A model generated the notes under the pieces. The model worked only from the letters and a program-made list of their open reading frames with translations, made no database searches and had not been told where the DNA came from. Below, in pieces: positions 49,837-58,329 of a stretch of 64,000 nt of DNA. Source of the DNA: Microbacterium sp. LWO14-1.2 (GTDB taxonomy: Bacteria > Actinomycetota > Actinomycetes > Actinomycetales > Microbacteriaceae); NCBI RefSeq assembly GCF_038397715.1, contig NZ_CP151633.1, positions 186,001 to 250,000 of the forward strand, in the 5' to 3' direction. Made by a program: the position numbers and the translations under genes. Position 1 is the stretch's first letter; each line of letters begins with the position of its first letter.

Positions 49837-50700
49837 ATGCCGTACACCGAATCCGCCGACGTGCGCCTCTACTTCGAGGTCTTCGGCGCCGACGACTCCC
49901 CCGTCCTCGTGCTCGTCTCGGGCGGCGGGGCGCAACTCCTGAGCTGGGATGAGGAGTTCATCGGCCTGCTCGTCGATGGAGGTCTGCGGGTCGTGCGCTT
50001 CGACAATCGCGACACCGGGCTGTCGCAGCTGTTCGGTGGCGACGACGAGGTCGACGGCGGCTACGACCTGATCGATCTCGCGGAGGACGTGCTGCGCGTG
50101 CTGGACGAGCTGGGTGTCGCGTCCGCCCACATCGCCGGGCATTCGATGGGCGGGATGATGGCGCAGATGCTCGCGATCCACCACCCCGAGCGGGTGCGCA
50201 GCCTCGGGCTCCTCTCCACCCTCCCCGGGCAGTCACCGCGATACGTGCTGCACGGGGAGCGCCCGGAGCTCGCCGAGGCGCCCGTGCGCGTGTCGAGGGA
50301 GCAGGCGGTCGCCTTCGCCGCCGCGGCCGTGCAGAGCGGCCCCTCCGGGCGCTACGACCCGCAGGTCGAGTGGCACGTTCGTGCCGCGGGTGAGGCCTAC
50401 GACCGCGGCTACCACCCGGCGGGTTACTCGCGTCAATGGGCGGCGCTGCGTCGCGCCCCGGAGCGCCTCGACGATCTGCGAGGAGTGCGCGCACCCGCAC
50501 TGGTCTTCCACGGACGCGACGACGACGTGCTGCACTGGGCGGCGGCGGTCGACATCGCCGAGGCCGTGCCCGGCGCCGAGCTGCAGGTGCACCCCGACAT
50601 GGGGCACCTCATCCCGCATGAGCTGTGGCCAGACCTCGCCGGCGCACTGCTGCGCACCGCCGCACGCGGCGAGGAGCAGCGCAGCGCCGACCGGATTTGA
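49837..50700 (+). CDS. Alpha/beta hydrolase fold protein
   Basis: A 287-residue alpha/beta hydrolase. GHSMGG (nucleophile elbow, near residue 99) gives the catalytic Ser, APALVFHGRDDDVL the acid region and DMGHLIPHELW the catalytic His. RFDNRDTGLSQLF fits the family block after strand 4. GAGGAG seven bases before ATG 49837 supports the start. It diverges from mvaA and is followed by a GAF-PucR regulator gene, so it may liberate an acid or alcohol (for example mevalonate from a lactone or ester) that the mvaAB operon consumes. That role is inferred. Confidence 0.86.
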   Translation: MPYTESADVRLYFEVFGADDSPVLVLVSGGGAQLLSWDEEFIGLLVDGGLRVVRFDNRDTGLSQLFGGDDEVDGGYDLIDLAEDVLRVLDELGVASAHIAGHSMGGMMAQMLAIHHPERVRSLGLLSTLPGQSPRYVLHGERPELAEAPVRVSREQAVAFAAAAVQSGPSGRYDPQVEWHVRAAGEAYDRGYHPAGYSRQWAALRRAPERLDDLRGVRAPALVFHGRDDDVLHWAAAVDIAEAVPGAELQVHPDMGHLIPHELWPDLAGALLRTAARGEEQRSADRI

Positions 50701-50771
50701 GGACCACGACGGTCATGCTCGACACTGAACTCGGGCGCCCGCCGGCGCAGACCACCGCGGAAGGGACGACG

Positions 50772-52682
50772 ATGCCCGAGCACGACGATGCGATCGCGTC
50801 GCTCCTCGACGCCGCCTACGACCCCGCGCTCGTCGGTCCGACGGGGGTCAGCGACGCGCTGCGCCGTCTCGGCGCCGGTCAGGAGGATGCCGCGCTGATC
50901 GCCGAGCGCGTGGCCCGCACCCAGCGCGAACTGTCGCGGCTGCGTCGTCGCGAGCACGAGCTGACCGCCCTGTTCTCGAGCGCGCGCGAGCTCGCCGAGC
51001 TGCGCGACAGCGATGCCGTGCTCGCCCGACTCGTACAGCGCGCGCGGGAGATGATGGGTGTCGATCTCGCCTACCTGTCGGAGTTCGACCCCGACACCGC
51101 GGAGCTTCGTGTGCGCGAGACGAGCGGGTCCGTGAGCGCGTCGTTCCAGCAGCTGCGCGTGCCGCCGGGCCGCGGGCTCGCGAGCGTCGTCGTCGAGTCG
51201 CGCTCGGCCCACTGGGCGGCCGACTACGCGACGTACACCGCAGACCGCCATGACGCGGGGATCGACGATGCGGTCTCGGCCGAAGGACTCGTCTCGCTCC
51301 TCGGCGTGCCGATGCTCAGCAGCGACGACGTGCTCGGCGTGCTGTTCGTCGGCAATCGCGAGAAGAAGGAGTTCTCCCCCGACGAGGTGGCGCTGCTGTC
51401 GGCCCTGGCCGACCATGCCTCGGTGATCCTGCAGACGACGCAGACGCTGCGCGACCTGCGCGACTCGGAGGACGCGAGCCGCCGCACGCTGGAGAGTCTG
51501 ACCGCCCATCTCGTCGAGCGCGACCGCGCGAACACGGTGCATCAGGAGCTCGTCCAGGCGGTGCTCGCCGGCGGCGGCTTCGCCCCGGTGGCCGAGACGC
51601 TGGCCTCGGCACTCGGCCGGGCCGTCGCGATCATCGACGCGCAGGAGAACGTGATCGCCGCAGCCGGACTCCCCCTCGCCCCGGGGATGCTGTCGCTCGA
51701 CGACCCGGTGCGGTCGGCTCTGGCCGAAAGCCGACGCCACGGACACTGCGTGCCGATCGCCGGCCCCGGGGTGCGCGCCGTGTCGGCGCTGACCGCCGGC
51801 AGCCGGCACTTCGGCGCCCTGCTGCTCGGCGACGGGGCCTTCGAACTCGGAGCCGTCGACCTGCGGACGATCGAGCGCGCCGCCCAGGTCGGGGCGCTGC
51901 TCGAGCTGCAGCAGGAGGCGGCGTCCGGAGCGGACCGCCGCGTGCGCAGCGAGCTGATCGCCGATCTGCTCGACGATGTGCCGGAGCGCCGATCCGACGT
52001 CGAACGTCGCGCGCGGCGGCTCGCCGTCGATCTCGGCGCTCTGGACTCGCTGCTCCTGCTGTCCGTGCCCGGCGACCAGCAGGCGGCTGCCGCACGAGCC
52101 CTGGCGCGCGCGCTCGACGACCGCGCGCTCGTGGGCGAGTATCGGGGCTTCGTCGTCGCCGCTCGGGAGCACACCCGCGTCGATGTGGATCTGGAACAGC
52201 TGCGGTCGCAGGTCTCGGCGGCGATCCAGGATGCGGTGACCCTCGTCGTCCCTCCGCCGCATCGCGATCCGCTCCCCGCCGCCTTCCTCTCCGCGCGACG
52301 CACGGCGCGCCTGCTGACGGCGCTCGGTCTCGACGGCCTGACCGCGCACGTGGAGGACTTCCTCCCCTATTCGGCGGTGCTCGATGCCGACGCGGAGGGC
52401 CTGTCGACGTTCCTGCGCGACACCATCGGCGCCGTCCGCGACTACGACGCGGATCGCAACGCGGATCTACTCGGCACGCTCCGTGCCTTCGTGCGCCACA
52501 ATGCGAGCCCGACCCGCACCGCCCGCGCGTTGAACTTCCACACCAACACGATCCTCCAGCGCCTCGACCGACTCGATCACGTGCTCGGGTCGGGATGGCG
52601 CGACGACGAGCGGATGTTCCGCATCGGGATCGCGGTGAGACTCGACGAGCTGCGCGAGCGACTGCGCGCTCCGAGTTCCTAG
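50772..52682 (+). CDS. GAF domain plus PucR-type helix-turn-helix regulator
   Basis: A 636-residue regulator with coiled coil (RTQRELSRLRRREHELTALF), GAF domain (about 60-215, YLSEFDPDTAELRVRETSG to LLSALADHASVIL), a middle CdaR-like segment and a C-terminal PucR HTH (LRAFVRHNASPTRTARAL then FHTNTILQRLDRLDHVLG). It is a paralogue of 21344-23236. ATG 50772 is chosen over 50716, as AAGGGA lies six bases before it. It sits beside the hydrolase and the mvaAB operon, and the mirrored dyads at 49728-49777 are plausible sites for it. Confidence 0.88.
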   Translation: MPEHDDAIASLLDAAYDPALVGPTGVSDALRRLGAGQEDAALIAERVARTQRELSRLRRREHELTALFSSARELAELRDSDAVLARLVQRAREMMGVDLAYLSEFDPDTAELRVRETSGSVSASFQQLRVPPGRGLASVVVESRSAHWAADYATYTADRHDAGIDDAVSAEGLVSLLGVPMLSSDDVLGVLFVGNREKKEFSPDEVALLSALADHASVILQTTQTLRDLRDSEDASRRTLESLTAHLVERDRANTVHQELVQAVLAGGGFAPVAETLASALGRAVAIIDAQENVIAAAGLPLAPGMLSLDDPVRSALAESRRHGHCVPIAGPGVRAVSALTAGSRHFGALLLGDGAFELGAVDLRTIERAAQVGALLELQQEAASGADRRVRSELIADLLDDVPERRSDVERRARRLAVDLGALDSLLLLSVPGDQQAAAARALARALDDRALVGEYRGFVVAAREHTRVDVDLEQLRSQVSAAIQDAVTLVVPPPHRDPLPAAFLSARRTARLLTALGLDGLTAHVEDFLPYSAVLDADAEGLSTFLRDTIGAVRDYDADRNADLLGTLRAFVRHNASPTRTARALNFHTNTILQRLDRLDHVLGSGWRDDERMFRIGIAVRLDELRERLRAPSS

Positions 52683-53104
52683 CGTTCCGCTTCCGCGTCG
52701 AAGATCTCCGTCCCGGTCTGCGGGAACGGATGCGGGCCGCGCGGGCCGAACACCAGCACCAGTTCGGCGACGGCATCCGACTCGTTCCGCACGCCGTGAC
52801 GCATGCCCTCCGGTGCGTAGAACGCATCGCCCGGCGTTAACGTGCGCCGATCGTCGCCGGAGGTGACGACGACCTCGCCCCTGGTGACGACGTACAGCTC
52901 GTCCGAGCTGCCCGGCGAGCAGCTGTCCGGATCGCCGCCCAGGTGGTGGTGCTGTCCCTCCTCGGCTCCGGGTTCCAGCCGGTACATCATGACCGAGATG
53001 GGCAGCGATGTCGTCTGGCGGAAGAACCACTCGATGCCGATGCGACCGGCACCGTCGTAGAGTTCCCAGTCGTGGTGGTCGTCGCCGCGCTTCTGGACGC
53101 GCAT
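52679..53104 (-). CDS. Cupin domain protein
   Basis: A 141-residue single-domain cupin. Motif 1 is represented by EGQHHHLGGDPD, with an unusual histidine run, and motif 2 by GDAFYAPEGMRHGVRN; the central ELYVVTRGEVVVTSGDDR strand is typical. It could be a small dioxygenase, isomerase or a sensor. It ends the ABC transporter operon beginning with the flavin oxidase, 19 nt after the ATPase gene, and converges with the GAF-PucR gene, overlapping its last codon by 4 nt. Confidence 0.82.
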   Translation of the reverse strand: MRVQKRGDDHHDWELYDGAGRIGIEWFFRQTTSLPISVMMYRLEPGAEEGQHHHLGGDPDSCSPGSSDELYVVTRGEVVVTSGDDRRTLTPGDAFYAPEGMRHGVRNESDAVAELVLVFGPRGPHPFPQTGTEIFDAEAER

Positions 53105-53123
53105 GGCTGTCTCCTCTCGTGCG

Positions 53124-53897
53124 TCAGCTCCGGTACAGCACGGGCATCGATTCGAGCAGTGTCCGCGTGTAGGGGTGCCCGGGGGCGTTCATGACCTGCT
53201 CCCCCGTGCCCTCCTCGACGACGCGGCCTCGATGCATGACCGCGACGCGGTGTGCGATGTGGTGCACGACCGACAGGTTGTGGGTGATGAAGAGGTATGT
53301 GACCCCGGAGTCCTTCTGCAGCTGCACGAGCAGGTTCAGCACCTGGGCCTGCACCGACACGTCGAGGGCCGATGTGGGCTCGTCGAGGACGACGAACTCA
53401 GGCTCGGCCGCCATCGCCCTGGCGATCGCGATGCGCTGACGCTGTCCGCCGGAGAACTCGTGCGGGTAGCGTCCCGCGGCATCCATCGGCAGCGCCACAC
53501 GGTCGAGGGCGTCGGCGATCCGTCGCCGGCGCTCCTTCGCGCCGACGCCGGCCGCGACCAGCGGTTCGGCGATCGATCGAGCGACCGTGAAGCGCGGATC
53601 CAAGGAGTCGTTCGGGTCCTGGAAGACCATCTGGACGCGGCGGCGATGGCACCGCAGGGCACTGCCGCGCAGGCCGGTGACGTCGGTCCCGTCGAACTCG
53701 ATCGTGCCGGCGGTGGGCGTGCGCATCAGCAGGATGGCCCGCGCGAGGGTGCTCTTGCCCGACCCCGATTCGCCGACCAGACCGAGCGTCTGTCCTCGCG
53801 GCACCGTGAGGCTCACGTCGTCGAGGGCTGTCATGGTGTCGTTGCCGTGGCCGAAGCGCTGCGTGACGTTGCGGACGCGGAGGACGTCGTCGCTCAT
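53124..53897 (-). CDS. Dpp/Opp-type ABC transporter ATPase (DppF-like)
   Basis: A 257-residue ATPase with GESGSGKSTLA, FSGGQRQRIAI, FVVLDEPTSALD and FITHN intact, and the HPYTRTLLESMP Opp tail. It overlaps the DppD-like gene by 4 nt. It completes a five-protein importer with the genes up to 58314. Confidence 0.92.
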   Translation of the reverse strand: MSDDVLRVRNVTQRFGHGNDTMTALDDVSLTVPRGQTLGLVGESGSGKSTLARAILLMRTPTAGTIEFDGTDVTGLRGSALRCHRRRVQMVFQDPNDSLDPRFTVARSIAEPLVAAGVGAKERRRRIADALDRVALPMDAAGRYPHEFSGGQRQRIAIARAMAAEPEFVVLDEPTSALDVSVQAQVLNLLVQLQKDSGVTYLFITHNLSVVHHIAHRVAVMHRGRVVEEGTGEQVMNAPGHPYTRTLLESMPVLYRS

Positions 53898-54763
53898 GAG
53901 GCCTCCTCGAGGACGGGCGCCACCTCGGCGAAGTCGTTGACGGCGGGGATGACGGCGAGGGGCGAGCGCACGGGCACCGACGGACGAGGGATGCTCTCGA
54001 GGAGAGCGCGGGTGTAGGGATGCCGTGGGTCGTCGAGCACCCGGCGAGCCGATCCAGACTCGACGACCCGCCCGCGGTACATCACCGCGACGCGCTCGCA
54101 GAGCTGTCCGATCACGCCCAGGTCGTGACTGATGAACAGCACTCCCATCCCCGTCTCGTCCCGCAGGGTGCGGATGAGGTCGAGGATCTGCGCCTGCACG
54201 GTCACGTCGAGGGCGGTCGTCGGTTCGTCTGCGACCAAGAGGTCGGGTCCGGCTGCGACGGCGATCGCGATCACGACGCGCTGCCGTTGTCCGCCAGACA
54301 GCTGGTGCGGGTAGTAGTCCAGGCGCTTCTCCGCGTCAGGCATCTGCACGAGTCGGAGGATCTCGAGTGCCCGCGCCCTGGCCTGGCGTCGGTCAGCCTT
54401 GCCGTGGATCTGCAGGACCTCGGCGATCTGCGCGCCGATGCGCATGCAGGGGTTGAGTGCCGACATGGGCTCCTGGAAGACCATCGACGCCGCGAGGCCG
54501 CGGATCTTCGCCCAGTCGCGCTCGCCCGCGTCGTTCATGTCGTTGCCGGCCACGTCGAGCCTGCGCGCCGTCACGCGCGCCGAGTCGGGCAGCAGTCCCA
54601 TCATGGCGAGGGCGATGCTCGATTTGCCGCTGCCCGACTCACCGATGACCCCGACGATCTCGCCCTTGCGCACGCGCAGCGAGACGCCGGAGACCGAGGG
54701 CGGGGCGCCGCCGTAGGCGATGCTGAGGTCGTCGACGCGCAGGGCGTCGGTGTCTTCGGTCAT
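53894..54763 (-). CDS. Dpp/Opp-type ABC transporter ATPase (DppD-like)
   Basis: A 289-residue ATPase with GESGSGKSSIA, LSGGQRQRVVI, LLVADEPTTALD and FISHD, and a tail with HPYTRALLESIP. The Asp/Asn-rich insert DVAGNDMNDAGERDWAKIRG before the Q-loop is typical of DppD. ATG 54763 is chosen because GAGAAG precedes it. It follows the binding-protein gene after a 74-nt spacer containing a strong hairpin. Confidence 0.92.
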   Translation of the reverse strand: MTEDTDALRVDDLSIAYGGAPPSVSGVSLRVRKGEIVGVIGESGSGKSSIALAMMGLLPDSARVTARRLDVAGNDMNDAGERDWAKIRGLAASMVFQEPMSALNPCMRIGAQIAEVLQIHGKADRRQARARALEILRLVQMPDAEKRLDYYPHQLSGGQRQRVVIAIAVAAGPDLLVADEPTTALDVTVQAQILDLIRTLRDETGMGVLFISHDLGVIGQLCERVAVMYRGRVVESGSARRVLDDPRHPYTRALLESIPRPSVPVRSPLAVIPAVNDFAEVAPVLEEAS

Positions 54764-54798
54764 GCGCTTCTCGTTCCTGTCGAGCGTGCGGGTAGGGT

Positions 54799-54831
54799 GC
54801 CCCGACGCCGCAGGATGCGCGGCGTCGGGGC
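54799..54831 (-). terminator. Strong intercistronic hairpin between binding protein and ATPase genes
   Basis: GCCCCGACGCCGC (54799-54811) and its complement (54819-54831) form a perfect 13-bp stem with a 7-nt loop. It lies 7 nt after the binding-protein stop and 36 nt before the ATPase start. No T-run follows, so it may act as a partial terminator or protect the upstream mRNA, giving more binding protein than ATPase. Confidence 0.65.
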
Positions 54832-54837
54832 GGGGCC

Positions 54838-56412
54838 TCACTGGGTCAGCCAGGCGTGGTCGAGAGCCGATCGCGCGTAGAACGCGTCATTCTCGTAGTC
54901 GTGCAGCTTGTTCGAGTCCCACACCTCGAAGTACACCGGCACGGCGGCCGGCACGAACTCGAGCGCCTTGTCTGCGGCCTCCGTCGCGAGCTGCGTGATG
55001 AGGTCGGCGTACTCCTCGGGCGTCGCCGCCGACTTCGCCTGCACGAGCAGCTCGCGCGCCTTGTCGGCGTCGGGGTTGCCGTCCCAGTGGTTGTAGTAGC
55101 CGCCCTCGAGCAGCACCGGCTCGAGGTAGTAGGCGGCCGAGGCACGCGGGCTGCCGGGGATCGCCACGAGGTCGGTCCACGACTCGCCGGTGGTGAAGAT
55201 CGGCGAGATCTCCGCGAGGGGCGTCGCCTTGAGGTTGAGGGTGATGCCCGCTTCGGCGAGCTGCTGCTGCATCATCTCGTAGACCGGGTGGTGCGCTGCG
55301 GCGACATCGCCCATGTAGCTGAGGGTGATCTCGGGATTCGGCTGTCCGGCTTCCGCGAGCAGGCGCTTCGCCTCGTCGACGTCGCGCTCATGGTAGGGCA
55401 GAGTGGTCGCGTCGGTGGCTCCGGGGTCTCCTGCGGGCGGCACGAACGAGATGCCCGCGTTGCCGAGCATCGCCGTGTCCACGATCGCCTGCCGGTCGAG
55501 CGCGAGCGAGAAGGCCCGTCGCACGTCGATGTCGGCCAGCGGCCCGGACTCGGGGTTGACGTACACCGCGAGGTTCTGGCGGAACGCGGCGTCACCGAGT
55601 GTGAACCCCGACGATGCCGCCTGCTGCGCGAGACTGCCGTCGATGAACGCCGCGGCCTGCACGCTGCCCTGCTGCACGGCGGCGAGGAGGGTGTTCTCGT
55701 CGGGGTACAGCTCGAACACGATCGTGTCGATGTAGGGCTCCTCGCCCCAGTAGTTCTCGTTCTTCTCCAGGGTGACCGAGACGCCCTGGTTCCATTCCGT
55801 CACCTGGTAGGCGCCGGTTCCGACGCTGCTCGTCTGCCGTTCCTCCTCCGAGGCGTTGCCGTAGGCCTCCTCGCTGACGATGAGGAAGGTCTGTCGGGCG
55901 GAGACCGCGTCGAGGAACGTCCCGTCCGGTGCGCTGAAGCGGAACGTGACCTCGTAGTCGCCTGTCGCCTCGACGCTCTCCATGAGGCTGAGGTAGGTCG
56001 CGTTCGTGCCGCCGTCCTTGCGGGTCTCGAACGAGTAGACGACGTCCCCGGCGTCGAACGGGGTGCCGTCTGCGAACGTGACGTCGTCGCGCAGCTGGAA
56101 CACCCAGGTCGTGTCGTCGGTCTGCTCCCATTCGGTCGCGAGCGCGGGTTCGATCGTTCCGTCGTCGTCGCGCGTCAGCAGGGTGTCGTAAGCCATCGAG
56201 TAGATGACCTCGGCCGCGATGGTCGAGGCGACCATCGGGTCGATCCCGCCTGCGGACGGCTCGGCCGGAACACCCCAGGTGAGGGTGCCGCCGGCGACCG
56301 GGTCGCCCGCGTCCTGCCCACCGTTGCCGGTGCCGCCGCCGGACGTGCATCCGGCGATCGTCAGGGTCGTGACGGCGAGTGCCGCCACCCCTGCCCAGTG
56401 TCGTCTGTTCAT
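54838..56412 (-). CDS. ABC transporter substrate-binding lipoprotein (SBP family 5)
   Basis: A 524-residue lipoprotein; lipobox IAGC gives the lipidated Cys22, followed by a Gly-rich linker. GGTLTWGVPAEPSAGGIDPM, LATEWEQTDDTTWVFQLRDD and RRAFSLALDRQAIVDTAML are the family 5 blocks. It would bind a peptide-sized or amino-acid-derived ligand for the DppB/C-like permeases. It begins 4 nt after the permease gene, which together with the oxidase gene suggests an N-methylated or otherwise modified amino compound as ligand; this is inferred. Confidence 0.92.
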   Translation of the reverse strand: MNRRHWAGVAALAVTTLTIAGCTSGGGTGNGGQDAGDPVAGGTLTWGVPAEPSAGGIDPMVASTIAAEVIYSMAYDTLLTRDDDGTIEPALATEWEQTDDTTWVFQLRDDVTFADGTPFDAGDVVYSFETRKDGGTNATYLSLMESVEATGDYEVTFRFSAPDGTFLDAVSARQTFLIVSEEAYGNASEEERQTSSVGTGAYQVTEWNQGVSVTLEKNENYWGEEPYIDTIVFELYPDENTLLAAVQQGSVQAAAFIDGSLAQQAASSGFTLGDAAFRQNLAVYVNPESGPLADIDVRRAFSLALDRQAIVDTAMLGNAGISFVPPAGDPGATDATTLPYHERDVDEAKRLLAEAGQPNPEITLSYMGDVAAAHHPVYEMMQQQLAEAGITLNLKATPLAEISPIFTTGESWTDLVAIPGSPRASAAYYLEPVLLEGGYYNHWDGNPDADKARELLVQAKSAATPEEYADLITQLATEAADKALEFVPAAVPVYFEVWDSNKLHDYENDAFYARSALDHAWLTQ

Positions 56413-56416
56413 ACCT

Positions 56417-57367
56417 CTACTCCGTTCGGGTGTGGTGCATGGGTGTGGTGGTGCGGTCGGGGTTCGCGGAGTCGCGACGCTTCGTCCGCCGTCCCAGCGA
56501 GAAGGCGGGTTCGCGGCGCGGCGCGAGATAGTCCTGCAGGCCGTCCGCGAGGAGGTTCCACGCCGCGGACAGCAGGATGATCACGAGCGAGGGAAGGATG
56601 ATGAGCAGCGGGTTCATCTGCATGAACCGCGTGAACTCGCTGATCATGCGCCCCGCCGAGGGCTCGGGAGCCTGCACGCCCTGACCGAGGTAGCTGAGGG
56701 CCGCCTCGATGAGGACGACCTGGGATGCCACCGACGCGAACTGCACGAACAGGGGCGTGAGCACGTTGGGCAGCAGGTGCTCCACGATGACCCTGGCCGG
56801 CCGGACGCCGCTCAGAGTGGCGGCGAGCACGAAATCGCGCTCCCGGAGGGCGATGACCGGCGCGCGCATGACCCGTGCGAAACCGGGGGCGAACACGAGC
56901 CCGAGGGCGAGGATGAGCGGCCATGGCCCGTTGCCGATCACGACTCCGACGACGAGCGCCACGAGGATCGCGGGGAGGGCGAGCACCGCGTCGACGATGC
57001 GCATGATCACGGCGTCCACCCATCCCCCGACGTAGCCGGCGAGCAGGCCGAAGAAGGTGCCGATGACGGCGCCGAGTAGCGCGGCCGCGCCGGAGATGAC
57101 GAGACTGGTGCGCGCGGCGAGGGCGAGTCGGGTGAAGGTGTCGCGGCCGAGGTTGTCGGTGCCGAGCGGGTTGTCGAGGCTCGGCGGTTGGAGGGCCGGT
57201 CCCGCCGCGACGAACGGGTCGTGCAGGGGCCACAGCGTCATCCAGCCGGCGACGACGAGGATGACCGCGAGGATCCCCGCTCCGCTCCAGAAGGACGGGC
57301 CGAAGCGACGGCGGCGCGGGCGCCTTCCGGCGACCTCGGCGAGGGCGAGTTCTCTTGTGACGGTCAT
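56417..57367 (-). CDS. Dpp/Opp-type ABC transporter permease (DppC-like)
   Basis: A 316-residue permease with a cytoplasmic basic N-terminus, helices from about residue 30, the DppC marker DNPLGTDNLGRDTFTRL and the EAA loop around FVLAATLSGVRPARVIVEHLL. The C-terminus carries an arginine-rich tail longer than usual. ATG 57367 overlaps the stop of the DppB-like gene (ATGA). Confidence 0.9.
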   Translation of the reverse strand: MTVTRELALAEVAGRRPRRRRFGPSFWSGAGILAVILVVAGWMTLWPLHDPFVAAGPALQPPSLDNPLGTDNLGRDTFTRLALAARTSLVISGAAALLGAVIGTFFGLLAGYVGGWVDAVIMRIVDAVLALPAILVALVVGVVIGNGPWPLILALGLVFAPGFARVMRAPVIALRERDFVLAATLSGVRPARVIVEHLLPNVLTPLFVQFASVASQVVLIEAALSYLGQGVQAPEPSAGRMISEFTRFMQMNPLLIILPSLVIILLSAAWNLLADGLQDYLAPRREPAFSLGRRTKRRDSANPDRTTTPMHHTRTE

Positions 57368-58314
57368 CGTGCGTGCACCCTCACTCGGGGATCGATCAGC
57401 GGATACAGCAGGTCGACGGCGAAGTTGATCACCACGTACACCACCCCGATCAGCAGCACGGTGGCCTGGATGATCGGGTAGTCGGACGAGCGGATGCCGG
57501 TGAGCAGCAGCGACCCCATACCCGGGAGCGAGAACACGGCCTCGATCACGACGGTGCCGCCGACGAGGGCTGCCAGCTCGATGCCGATGACCGTCGTCAC
57601 GGGGATCAGGGCGTTGCGCAGCGCATGGCGCCCGACCAGCACGCCGGCGGAGGCGCCTTTCGCTCGTGCCGTGCGCACGAAGTCCTGACCGAGCGTGTCG
57701 AGCAGTGTTCCCCGGGTGTACCGCGCCACGATCGCCGCGAGGACGATGCCGATGAGGAGCGCCGGGAGGATCAGCACCCCGATCGCGCGGAGCGGGTCGT
57801 TCGCGGCGCCCGAGTACCCCACGAGCGGCAGCCTCAGGGTGAGGGAGTTGACGAGGATCAGCACGGTTCCCAGCACGAACGGCGGGGTGGCGAGGAGCAC
57901 GAACGAGAACCCGCGCACCAGGTGGTCGGGAACCCGGCGCCAGCGCGTGGCCGCGAGGACGCCCGCGGGGATGCCGAGCACGGTGCCGAACACGGTGGCC
58001 ATGACGGCGAGGGTCAGGCTGAGAGGCAGGCGGGCGGCGATCAGCGCTGAGACCTCACCGGGCACGGTGATCGCCCGCCCGAAGTCCCCCTGCACGACAC
58101 CCAGCAGCCACGCGAAGTACTGCGTGATCCAGGGTCGGTCGAGACCGAGCTCCTCGCGGAGCGCCGCGAGCTTCGCCGGATCGGGGTTGGCCGGGTCGAC
58201 GAAGGCCGCGAGCGGGTCGCCCGGGATGATCCGCACCATCGAGAACACGAGGACCGACAGGATGAACAGCACGAGCAGCGACGACAGGATGCGCTGGAGG
58301 ATGTACTGGGTCAC
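57364..58314 (-). CDS. Dpp/Opp-type ABC transporter permease (DppB-like)
   Basis: A 316-residue six-helix permease. VRIIPGDPLAAFVDPANPD after helix 1 and DFVRTARAKGASAGVLVGRH as the EAA loop are DppB hallmarks. The gene begins 15 nt after the oxidase stop, so the oxidase and the importer form one transcription unit. Confidence 0.9.
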   Translation of the reverse strand: MTQYILQRILSSLLVLFILSVLVFSMVRIIPGDPLAAFVDPANPDPAKLAALREELGLDRPWITQYFAWLLGVVQGDFGRAITVPGEVSALIAARLPLSLTLAVMATVFGTVLGIPAGVLAATRWRRVPDHLVRGFSFVLLATPPFVLGTVLILVNSLTLRLPLVGYSGAANDPLRAIGVLILPALLIGIVLAAIVARYTRGTLLDTLGQDFVRTARAKGASAGVLVGRHALRNALIPVTTVIGIELAALVGGTVVIEAVFSLPGMGSLLLTGIRSSDYPIIQATVLLIGVVYVVINFAVDLLYPLIDPRVRVHAR

Positions 58315-58329
58315 GAGCGAGATTCCCGG

